DNA of 8,933 bases, taken from positions 1-8,933 of the forward strand of contig DATFQI010000035.1 in the NCBI GenBank assembly GCA_035264365.1, in the 5' to 3' direction. The stretch's first letter is position 1. Every line of letters begins with the position of its first letter. Shown here in pieces: positions 1 to 4,986 of the stretch. Made by a program: the position numbers and the translations under genes. The stretch comes from DATFQI01 sp035264365. Its GTDB lineage: Bacteria; Actinomycetota; Thermoleophilia; Solirubrobacterales; Solirubrobacteraceae. The notes under the pieces were generated by a model. It worked only from the letters and a program-made list of their open reading frames with translations, had not been told where the DNA came from and did not search any database.

Positions 1-1152
1 GAGCGCGTGTACTCGATGATCGTCGGCTTCTCGGGCTTCGGCTTCCCCAAGGCCCACGGCGCCGCGTTCGGGCTGCTCGCCTACCAGTCGACCTGGCTGC
101 GCGTGCACTACGGGCCCGAGTTCCTGTGCGCGCTGCTCAACGAGCAGCCGATGGGCTTCTACGCCACCGACACGCTCGCCCACGAGGCCCAGCGGCGCGG
201 GATCCCGATGCTGCCCGCCGACGTCAACGAGAGCGCCGCGGAGTGCACCGTGGCGGCCGGAGGCGCCGTGCGGATCGGGCTCGGCTACGTGACGGGCGTG
301 CGCGCGGACGAGGTCGCCGCGCTGGTGGCCGCGCGCGAGGAGGGCGGGCGCTTCCGCTCGTTGGCCGACCTCGCCTCGCGCGCCGGCGCGGGACGGCCGT
401 CGCTGGAGAAGCTCGCCTGGGCGGGCGCGTGCGATGCACTCGCGGGGATCGAGAGCGGCACCGACGGCGCCAACCGCGCGCGCCGCTCCGCGCTCTGGCA
501 GCTCGGGGTGGCCGCGCCGGGCGATCCCGTGCGCGAGGGCACCCAGCTCGCGCTCCCGCTCGACACCCCGGCGCCGCCGGAGCTGCGCGAGCTGGCGCCG
601 TGGGAGTCGATGGTCGCCGACTACGCGACCACCGGGCTGACGCTCGGCGAGCACCCGATGGCGCTGCTGCGCGACCGGCTGCCGGAGCAGGCGGTCACCT
701 GCCGCGACCTGGAGAAGATGCGCCACGAGGCGTCGGTGACGATCGGCGGGCTGGTGGTCGCGCGCCAGCGGCCCGGGACGGCGAAGGGGATCGTGTTCCT
801 GCTGCTCGAGGACGAGTTCGGGACGATCAACCTGATCGTCCCGCCCGACGTCTACGAGCGCCACCGCCTGACCGTGCGCATGGAGCCGCTGATCCTCGCC
901 CACGGCCGGCTGGAGAAGCTCGCGATGGCCGGCGGCGCGATCAACGTCTTCGTCAAGACCCTGGAACCGCTGGTCACGCCCGACGAGGACGTCGCCGGAG
1001 TCGTCGAGCTCGCCGAGCGGCGTGCCGCCGCGGCGGCGCCGGAGGCCCCGGCGGACCGCAGCGCGGCCGGCGCCGACCCGAGCGCGATCCTGGCCGACTT
1101 CCGCGGCGTCGCCCCGGCGGTGCAGAGCTTCGCGGCCGGCCGGCGCAGGTGA
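1..1152 (+). CDS. dnaE2: Error-prone DNA polymerase III alpha subunit, DnaE2/ImuC type (3' part only)
   Basis: This is the C-terminal 383 residues of a C-family DNA polymerase. The frame is open at base 1, so the start and the catalytic PHP and palm parts lie upstream of the window. The segment GFPKAHGAAFGLLAYQSTWL followed by NEQPMGFY (about bases 145-168) is the typical DnaE2 version of the fingers region. Replicative DnaE1 proteins differ there. A helix-hairpin-helix region (about bases 270-440) and a C-terminal OB-fold (about bases 720-970, with ARQRPGTAKG and LLLEDEFGTINLIV) follow. In known actinobacterial systems DnaE2 acts with ImuA' and ImuB in SOS-induced translesion synthesis and mutagenesis; neither partner is in this window and both could be upstream. 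The last 50 or so residues after the OB-fold are Ala-rich and end in GRRR, longer than the short basic end I recall for this family. The product acts in the cytoplasm on damaged DNA. Confidence 0.88.
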   Translation, partial: ERVYSMIVGFSGFGFPKAHGAAFGLLAYQSTWLRVHYGPEFLCALLNEQPMGFYATDTLAHEAQRRGIPMLPADVNESAAECTVAAGGAVRIGLGYVTGVRADEVAALVAAREEGGRFRSLADLASRAGAGRPSLEKLAWAGACDALAGIESGTDGANRARRSALWQLGVAAPGDPVREGTQLALPLDTPAPPELRELAPWESMVADYATTGLTLGEHPMALLRDRLPEQAVTCRDLEKMRHEASVTIGGLVVARQRPGTAKGIVFLLLEDEFGTINLIVPPDVYERHRLTVRMEPLILAHGRLEKLAMAGGAINVFVKTLEPLVTPDEDVAGVVELAERRAAAAAPEAPADRSAAGADPSAILADFRGVAPAVQSFAAGRRR

Positions 1153-1181
1153 GCGGTGCTGTCGCGCGCCGCGCGAACAAG

Positions 1182-1187
1182 TAATCT
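1182..1187 (+). promoter_or_regulatory. Candidate -10 box (TAATCT) of a leaderless cytochrome gene
   Basis: TAATCT fits the TAnnnT pattern of the main sigma factor and lies 9 bp before the ATG at 1197. No Shine-Dalgarno sequence is visible between the box and the start, so transcription may begin at or next to the ATG. No convincing -35 box is seen. A similar arrangement stands in front of the glutamine synthetase gene. The call is an inference from spacing. Confidence 0.35.
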
Positions 1188-1196
1188 GCCGCGCGC

Positions 1197-1703
1197 ATGT
1201 TCACGCTCATCTTCGTCCTGGCTTGGGTGATCCTCGCCCTCGGCCTGCTCCTGATCGCCCTCAGCGGCGGCCCGAGCGGGGCGCTGCAGCGGCTGCAGTC
1301 GCAGAGCCGCGGCAGCCGCAAGGCCGCGACCGTCCTGTTCGTGATCGCGCTGCTGGTGCTCGGCATCGGCATTCCGCTCGCGGTCATCAGCTCGGTCGAG
1401 GCGCGCGACGACATCCCGGAGGCGAACGTGAGCAACCTCACGGCGGCCGAGCAGCACGGCCGCGAGCTGTTCGGCAACCGCTGCGCGCAGTGCCACACGC
1501 TCACGGCCTCCAAGGCCGTCGCCCAGGTCGGCCCGAACCTGGACCAGCTGCGGCCGCCCAAGGAGCTCGTGCTGGACGCGATCAAGAACGGCCGCTCGCG
1601 CGGCTCGGGGCAGATGGCGGCCGGGCTCTACACGGGCGAGGACGCCGAGGACGTCGCCGCCTACGTGGCCAAGGCCGTCGGCCAGACCGGGCAGGGTCAG
1701 TAG
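1197..1703 (+). CDS. Membrane-anchored class I c-type cytochrome
   Basis: The 168-residue protein has two hydrophobic segments (about residues 3-23 and 44-66) followed by one cytochrome c domain outside the membrane. The heme-binding motif CAQCH is at residues 96-100 (axial His100). Met140 in SGQMAAGLYTGEDAEDVAAYVA is the likely sixth heme ligand, placed as in cytochrome c6/c551-like proteins. Covalent heme attachment on the outer face of the membrane and a role in electron transfer, for example to a terminal oxidase, follow from family knowledge; the redox partner cannot be named. No oxidase or quinol-cytochrome c reductase gene is nearby, so it appears to be a single transcription unit. ATG 1197 is chosen because the first membrane segment begins directly after it and a TAATCT box precedes it. 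The first hydrophobic segment lacks an evident signal-peptidase site and could be a true anchor or a long signal sequence. Confidence 0.85.
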   Translation: MFTLIFVLAWVILALGLLLIALSGGPSGALQRLQSQSRGSRKAATVLFVIALLVLGIGIPLAVISSVEARDDIPEANVSNLTAAEQHGRELFGNRCAQCHTLTASKAVAQVGPNLDQLRPPKELVLDAIKNGRSRGSGQMAAGLYTGEDAEDVAAYVAKAVGQTGQGQ

Positions 1704-1721
1704 CCGCACGGTCTCGGCGGA

Positions 1722-1734
1722 GTTTGTCGCAAAC
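1722..1734. repeat. Short perfect inverted repeat after the cytochrome gene
   Basis: GTTTG-TCG-CAAAC is a perfect 5-bp inverted repeat with a 3-bp spacer, 18 bp after the cytochrome stop codon, in an unusually AT-rich pocket. It could be a protein-binding site for the following gene or part of the cytochrome 3' end. A 3-nt loop with a short stem would be a poor terminator. Confidence 0.3.
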
Positions 1735-1754
1735 ACGGCAAAATTCCGTTTAAG

Positions 1755-1772
1755 CAGGCGCTTTTCGCGCTG
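1755..1772 (+). other. Hairpin with a TTTTC loop, then promoter-like sequence
   Basis: CA(G)GCGC-TTTTC-GCGCTG forms a stem of 6 bp with one bulged G at 1757. It lies between the cytochrome gene and the next gene. It has no downstream T-run, so an intrinsic terminator is possible but weak. Confidence 0.25.
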
Positions 1773-1773
1773 T

Positions 1774-1793
1774 TACGATGCGGCTTCGCATCG
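1774..1793 (+). promoter_or_regulatory. Possible -10 box TACGAT overlapping a 7-bp palindrome
   Basis: TACGAT (1774-1779) is a 4/6 match to the -10 consensus and overlaps the perfect inverted repeat CGATGCG-GCTT-CGCATCG (1776-1793). If this is the promoter of the gene at 1865, the palindrome would cover the region from the -10 box through the transcription start. That is the usual position of a repressor operator, and it would leave an untranslated leader of about 75-80 bases. The best -35 candidate (TTAAGC, 1750-1755) is poor at 18 bp spacing. The palindrome is certain; the promoter is tentative. Confidence 0.3.
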
Positions 1794-1864
1794 GCTGAGT
1801 ACGCGCTCGAGCATGTCGCGCGGCCCGTCAGATACCCCCGTACAACCGAGGAAGAAGACGGCAC

Positions 1865-2515
1865 ATGTCAGACCACCACGCCCGTTCCGCACGGGACGAC
1901 GTCTACGACCACGAGCACGAGGAGCCGCGGTCCGGCCGCCGGCGCAGGCCCGTGGCCGATTGGGGCGTGGGCGACGACGCGTTCGAGACGATGCCGCGCA
2001 ACCGCTTCCCGCGTGCCGCAGAGGCGCCGCCGCGCGAGCGCCGCTTCGCCCGCGAGGACGGCGAGCGCCGACCTGGCGAGGACGGCGAGCCCCGGCTGCG
2101 CGCCGTGGAGGACGCCGAGCAGGCGCCGCGCGACGGGGCCGGGTCCGAGGCGCCGGAGCGCGAGGCGGAGGTCCCGCGCGGCCGCGTCGACGACGGCCGC
2201 CGGACGCTCCGACTCGGCAAGGACGAGGACCTGCCGAGCGAGATCGCCGCGATCGCCGCCGACCGCGACATCAACACCGACGAGCTCGCGATCCCCGCGC
2301 CGGAGAAGGGGCAGGGCGTGCCGGAGCGCCGCACCGTGAAGATCGGCGGCCATCCCGAGGGTTCGCTGGAGGAGGCGCGCTACCAGCGCGACCGCGCGCG
2401 GCGGCCGCGGCGCACGGCCGGTGAGCGGGTGGGCCACCGGCCGGACCGGATCGCCATGTGGGCGTTCGCGCTCGGCCTGCTGCTGATCGTGATCGCCATC
2501 CTCACCGCGATGTAG
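1865..2515 (+). CDS. Unrecognised charged, tail-anchored membrane protein
   Basis: The 216-residue product is not recognised. Residues 1-195 are extremely rich in Arg, Glu and Asp with many Pro and Gly, so they are probably largely disordered. The N-terminus has His and acidic residues (DHHARSARDDVYDHEHEE), followed by an Arg-rich patch. The last 20 residues (about 197-216, MWAFALGLLLIVIAILTAM) form a single hydrophobic helix preceded by Arg-rich sequence, so the protein is predicted to be C-terminally anchored with its bulk in the cytoplasm. TLRLGKDEDLP (about 114-124) and RRTVKIGGHPEG (about 155-166) look more ordered and may be the conserved parts. GAGGAAG at 1848-1854 is a fair Shine-Dalgarno sequence for ATG 1865. 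Codon use resembles its neighbours, with strong G/C at third positions supporting real coding. A role as a membrane-tethered scaffold or adaptor is only speculation. Confidence 0.7.
   Translation: MSDHHARSARDDVYDHEHEEPRSGRRRRPVADWGVGDDAFETMPRNRFPRAAEAPPRERRFAREDGERRPGEDGEPRLRAVEDAEQAPRDGAGSEAPEREAEVPRGRVDDGRRTLRLGKDEDLPSEIAAIAADRDINTDELAIPAPEKGQGVPERRTVKIGGHPEGSLEEARYQRDRARRPRRTAGERVGHRPDRIAMWAFALGLLLIVIAILTAM
2052..2090 (+). repeat. In-frame 24-bp tandem duplication inside the tail-anchored protein gene
   Basis: The 15-base word GCGAGGACGGCGAGC occurs at 2052-2066 and again at 2076-2090, exactly 24 bp apart. It encodes REDGER and GEDGEP in the charged, presumably disordered region. The flanking bases of the 24-bp units also agree at most positions, which suggests a small tandem duplication that kept the frame. 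Confidence 0.6.
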
Positions 2516-2540
2516 ACGCCGCCCCCGCGCAGGGACGCCC

Positions 2541-2565
2541 CGCCGCGGCCGGGCGCGCCGCGGCG
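2541..2565 (+). terminator. GC-rich hairpin after the tail-anchored protein gene
   Basis: CGCCGCGG and CCGCGGCG pair perfectly (8 bp) around a 9-base loop, 25 bp after the stop codon at 2515. There is no T-run, so it may be a U-less terminator of the kind proposed for high-GC actinobacteria, or simply a product of base composition. Its position between one gene end and the next promoter (2585 onward) supports a terminator. Confidence 0.4.
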
Positions 2566-2584
2566 CGCAAGGCCGCGCGGCTCC

Positions 2585-2613
2585 TTGTGGCGCGGGCGGC
2601 CGGGGCCTAGACT
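2585..2613 (+). promoter_or_regulatory. Promoter of the CMD-hxlR pair
   Basis: TTGTGG (2585-2590) and TAGACT (2608-2613) are separated by exactly 17 bp. They match TTGACA and TATAAT at four positions each. The predicted transcription start is near 2620, giving an untranslated leader of about 30 bases before ATG 2651. The palindrome at 2612-2626 overlaps the end of the -10 box and the start site. Confidence 0.55.
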
Positions 2614-2626
2614 TACGGAACGTAAG
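2612..2626. promoter_or_regulatory. Likely operator: perfect palindrome CTTACG-GAA-CGTAAG
   Basis: CTTACG and CGTAAG are perfect inverted copies around a 3-bp centre. The site covers the end of the -10 box and the predicted transcription start of the CMD-hxlR pair, which is a classic repressor position. It is AT-rich compared with the surrounding GC-rich DNA, and I saw no second full copy in the window. HxlR-family dimers bind short inverted repeats of this size, and the second gene of the unit encodes such a regulator. Autoregulation is therefore the simplest reading, although binding is inferred. Confidence 0.6.
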
Positions 2627-2650
2627 AAGTTCCGATCCCGGTGGGCCACC

Positions 2651-3220
2651 ATGCCGAACAAGACGCCGATGAGCCGCTTCCACATCCACGACGACCTGAC
2701 GGCGCCTGAAGAGTCGCTGCCGATCCTCAAGGGGTTGCAGTCGTCGGCCGGCCAGCTGCCGAACTTCCTCGGCGTGCTCGCCGGCTCCGCCGCCGCCCTG
2801 CGCGCTTACGTGCGCTTCCGCGGCGAGCTCCGGCGCGGCGCCCTCCCCGCCGCCACGCGCGAGCGGATCGGCCTCGCCGTCGCCGCCTCGCTGCGCTCGG
2901 CGCCCGGCCTCGCGCAGCACGAGCGGACCGCCCGCGCCGCCGGGCTCGGCCTCGACGAGATCACGGCTGCGCGCGACTGGACCTCCTCCGACGAGCCCGA
3001 GGCCGCGATCCTGCGCTACCTGCGCCCGCTCGCCGAGCAGCACGGCACCCATCCGGTGCACCTGCACGAGGAGGCGCGCGAGGCCGGCTGGGCCGACGAG
3101 CAGCTCCTGGAGGCGATCGCTCTGGTCTCCATGGAATCCTTCACGGCGATGATCAACCTCGCCGGCGAGATCCCGGTCGACGGCTCCGTCGAGGAGACCC
3201 GTCTTCTCCGCGCCGCCTGA
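2651..3220 (+). CDS. Carboxymuconolactone decarboxylase (CMD)/AhpD-fold protein lacking the redox cysteines
   Basis: The 189-residue protein resembles the CMD/AhpD superfamily. It has an early LPNFLGVLAGSAAALRAYVRF segment (about residues 36-56), then ERIGLAVAASLRSAPGLAQH (71-90) and ARAAGLGLDEI (94-104). AhpD-like enzymes carry the proton-relay and disulfide motif E-x11-C-x2-C-x3-H. Here spacing is kept exactly (Glu71, position 83, position 86, His90), but the cysteines are Ser83 and Gly86. The protein has no cysteine at all, so a thiol-peroxidase activity like that of AhpD is not expected. It may be a decarboxylase-like, ligand-binding or otherwise re-purposed member. ATG 2651 is preferred over a TTG at 2585, because that codon lies in the -35 box and the operator would fall inside the coding region. 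GGTGGG (2640-2645) is a weak ribosome site. It is followed after 4 bp by the HxlR gene, so the two are probably co-transcribed and controlled from the palindrome at 2612-2626. Confidence 0.8.
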   Translation: MPNKTPMSRFHIHDDLTAPEESLPILKGLQSSAGQLPNFLGVLAGSAAALRAYVRFRGELRRGALPAATRERIGLAVAASLRSAPGLAQHERTARAAGLGLDEITAARDWTSSDEPEAAILRYLRPLAEQHGTHPVHLHEEAREAGWADEQLLEAIALVSMESFTAMINLAGEIPVDGSVEETRLLRAA

Positions 3221-3224
3221 TCCG

Positions 3225-3593
3225 ATGGCCGAGCAGCGCACCCGCGTGGCCACGGCGGATCCGCCCGAGGGCGACTGCGCCCCGTCCTGCTGCCCGCGCT
3301 ACCACGAGGCGGTCGAGCTGGTCGGCAAGCGCTGGACCGGGGCGATCCTCGCGGTGATGCTGCAGGGCGGCTCGATGCGCTTCTCCGAGATCGCCCAGGC
3401 GGTGCCGGCGCTGTCGGACCGGCTGCTGTCGGAGCGCATGAAGGAGCTCGAGGCGCGCGGGATCGTCGAGCGCCGCGTCGGCGGCGCCTCGCCCGCCCGC
3501 GTCGAGTACGAGCTGACGCCGATGGGTCGCGACCTCGCGCCCGCACTTGGCGAGCTCGAGTCGTGGGCGCATCGCTGGCTCGACAAGCCGTAG
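3225..3593 (+). CDS. HxlR-family winged-helix transcriptional regulator
   Basis: The 122-residue protein has the HxlR signature: a Cys-Pro near the N-terminus, then VGKRWTGAIL (residues 33-42) and RFSEIAQAVPALSDRLLSERMKEL (52-75, scaffold and recognition helices). The wing follows around 81-100 (VEYELTPMGRDL, 93-104). Family members are dimeric DNA-binding proteins, and several (YodB, HypR, QsrR) sense quinones or other thiol-reactive compounds through an N-terminal cysteine. This protein has Cys18, Cys22 and Cys23 in DCAPSCCPRYHE, with the last in the family's usual position. It starts 4 bp after the CMD stop codon without a visible ribosome site, which suggests translational coupling, and it probably represses its own unit through the palindrome at 2612-2626. 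Its TAG stop codon overlaps the promoter-like sequence of the following glutamine synthetase gene. The inducer is unknown; thiol sensing is an inference. Confidence 0.88.
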   Translation: MAEQRTRVATADPPEGDCAPSCCPRYHEAVELVGKRWTGAILAVMLQGGSMRFSEIAQAVPALSDRLLSERMKELEARGIVERRVGGASPARVEYELTPMGRDLAPALGELESWAHRWLDKP

Positions 3594-3594
3594 A

Positions 3595-3600
3595 TAGGCT
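3595..3600 (+). promoter_or_regulatory. Candidate -10 box (TAGGCT) of a leaderless glutamine synthetase gene
   Basis: TAGGCT fits TAnnnT and lies 6 bp before ATG 3607, so the predicted transcription start coincides with the start codon. The 13 bp between the HxlR stop and this ATG contain no Shine-Dalgarno sequence. No clear -35 box is seen. Read-through from the CMD-HxlR unit is the alternative. Confidence 0.4.
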
Positions 3601-3606
3601 CCGCCG

Positions 3607-4956
3607 ATGGATCACGACCGTCCCTCGACGCCGGACGACGTCAAGGCACTCGTCCAGGAGCGCGGAATCCGCTTCATCCGCCTCTGGTTCACCGACATCC
3701 TGGGGCAGCTGAAGTCGTTCGCGATCAACTCCGAGCAGCTCGACGACGCGTTCGAGGGCGGGATGGGCTTCGACGGCTCCTCGATCACCGGCTTCAACGC
3801 GATCGAGGAGTCGGACATGATCGCGCTGCCCGACCCGAGCACGTTCGCGATCCTCCCGTGGCGCCCCGCCGAGGACGACGGCGGCGGCGTGGCGCGCATG
3901 TTCGCCGACGTCCAGACGCCAGAGCGCGAGCCCTATGAAGGCGACCCGCGCCACGTCCTGCGGCGCGCGGTCCAGCGCGCCGAGTCGATGGGCTTCGACC
4001 ACTTCTACGTCGGCCCTGAGCTGGAGTACTTCCTGTTCCGCGACAACCAGGGCACCGAGGTGCTCGACGAGGGCGGCTACTTCGACCTCACGACGCTCGA
4101 CGCGGGCTCCGACGTGCGCCGCGACACGGTCCTGGCGCTGGAGAAGTTCGGGATCCAGGTGGAGTACTCCCACCACGAGGTCGGCCCGAGCCAGCACGAG
4201 ATCGACATGCGCTACGCCGACGCGCTGAAGATGGCCGACGACTGCATGACCTACCGGATCACGGTCAAGGAGATCGCGCTCAAGTACGGCTGGCACGCGA
4301 CCTTCATGCCCAAGCCGCTGTTCGCGGAGAACGGCTCCGGCATGCACACCCATCAGTCGCTGTTCAAGGACGGCCGCAACGCCTTCTACGACGCCGACGA
4401 CCGCTACTTCCTGTCCGAGGTCGGCAAGGCGTTCATCGCCGGCCAGTTGCGCCACGCGCGCGAGCTGAGCTCGATCTTCGCGCAGTGGGTGAACTCCTAC
4501 AAGCGCCTGGTGCCGGGCTACGAGGCACCGACGTACGTCGCCTGGTCGCGCCGCAACCGCTCGGCGCTCGTGCGCGTGCCGCTCTACCACCCGGGCAAGG
4601 AGGAGTCCACCCGCATGGAGCTGCGCTGCCCGGACCCGGCGTGCAACCCGTACCTGACCTTCGCGGCGCTGCTGCAGGCGGGGCTGGAGGGCATCGAGCG
4701 CGGCTACGAGCTGCCCGAGCCGATGGAGAAGAACCTCTACCACCTCTCGCCCGACGAGCGGAAGCGGCTCGGGATCGAGCAGCTGCCGGAGACGCTGGGC
4801 GAGGCGATCGAGCTGACCGCGGAGTCCGAGCTCGTGCTGCGCACGCTCGGCGAGCACATCTTCAACCGCTACGTCGAGATCAAGCGGCAGGAGTGGGACG
4901 ACTACCGCGTCCAGGTCACCCCCTGGGAGCTCGACCGCTACCTGAGCATCCTGTAG
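3607..4956 (+). CDS. glnA: Type I glutamine synthetase
   Basis: The 449-residue enzyme makes glutamine from glutamate, ammonium and ATP in the cytoplasm. Length and motifs fit dodecameric GSI. FDGSSI (55-60) holds the ammonium-site Asp56. GPELEYFLF (136-144) supplies metal ligands Glu138 and Glu140, and HHEVGPSQHEID (189-200) supplies Glu191 and Glu198. NGSGMHTH (242-249) supplies His247, NSYKRLVPGYEAP (296-308) has flap Glu306, and ELRCPDPACNPYLTF (338-352) is the conserved C-terminal core, with Arg340. All catalytic and metal residues I can place are present, so an active enzyme is likely. The overall form is closest to the alpha/GlnA2-like type: NLYHLSPDERKRLGI replaces the NLYDLPP context of adenylylated enzymes, so adenylylation is not expected. 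At the position of Bacillus Arg62, a feedback-inhibition residue, this protein has Ala65. The start is set by the MDHDRPSTPDDVKALV opening, the only reasonable ATG. A gamma-glutamylpolyamine synthetase cannot be excluded by sequence alone but seems less likely. Confidence 0.93.
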   Translation: MDHDRPSTPDDVKALVQERGIRFIRLWFTDILGQLKSFAINSEQLDDAFEGGMGFDGSSITGFNAIEESDMIALPDPSTFAILPWRPAEDDGGGVARMFADVQTPEREPYEGDPRHVLRRAVQRAESMGFDHFYVGPELEYFLFRDNQGTEVLDEGGYFDLTTLDAGSDVRRDTVLALEKFGIQVEYSHHEVGPSQHEIDMRYADALKMADDCMTYRITVKEIALKYGWHATFMPKPLFAENGSGMHTHQSLFKDGRNAFYDADDRYFLSEVGKAFIAGQLRHARELSSIFAQWVNSYKRLVPGYEAPTYVAWSRRNRSALVRVPLYHPGKEESTRMELRCPDPACNPYLTFAALLQAGLEGIERGYELPEPMEKNLYHLSPDERKRLGIEQLPETLGEAIELTAESELVLRTLGEHIFNRYVEIKRQEWDDYRVQVTPWELDRYLSIL

Positions 4957-4966
4957 GCAGCGGCCG

Positions 4967-4986
4967 AGGCCCGGAGGGAGGGGCTT
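4967..4986 (+). terminator. Weak hairpin between the converging glnA and protease genes
   Basis: AGGCCC and GGGCTT can pair (6 bp including one G-U) around an 8-base purine loop in the 28-bp gap between the two stop codons. It reaches 2 bp into the protease stop codon. It has almost no T-run and is only a tentative terminator for glnA. Confidence 0.25.

Noticed and set aside
1722..1734. SOS (LexA) box in GTTTGTCGCAAAC near the dnaE2-type gene
   Set aside because: It does not match the actinobacterial LexA consensus TCGAAC-N4-GTTCGA and lies downstream of the polymerase gene, not upstream.
1805..1812. 8-bp palindrome GCTCGAGC upstream of the 1865 gene
   Set aside because: Short GC-rich palindromes are expected by chance in DNA of this composition, and nothing ties this one to a promoter.
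2585..2650. Earlier TTG start for the CMD gene at 2585
   Set aside because: The TTG is part of the -35 box, and the promoter and operator would lie inside the coding sequence; ATG 2651 precedes the conserved part.
1868..3253. Long minus-strand open frame opposite the tail-anchored and CMD genes
   Set aside because: It crosses the promoter and palindrome region and shows no domain. The + strand frames have strong third-position G/C, a ribosome site and recognisable proteins.
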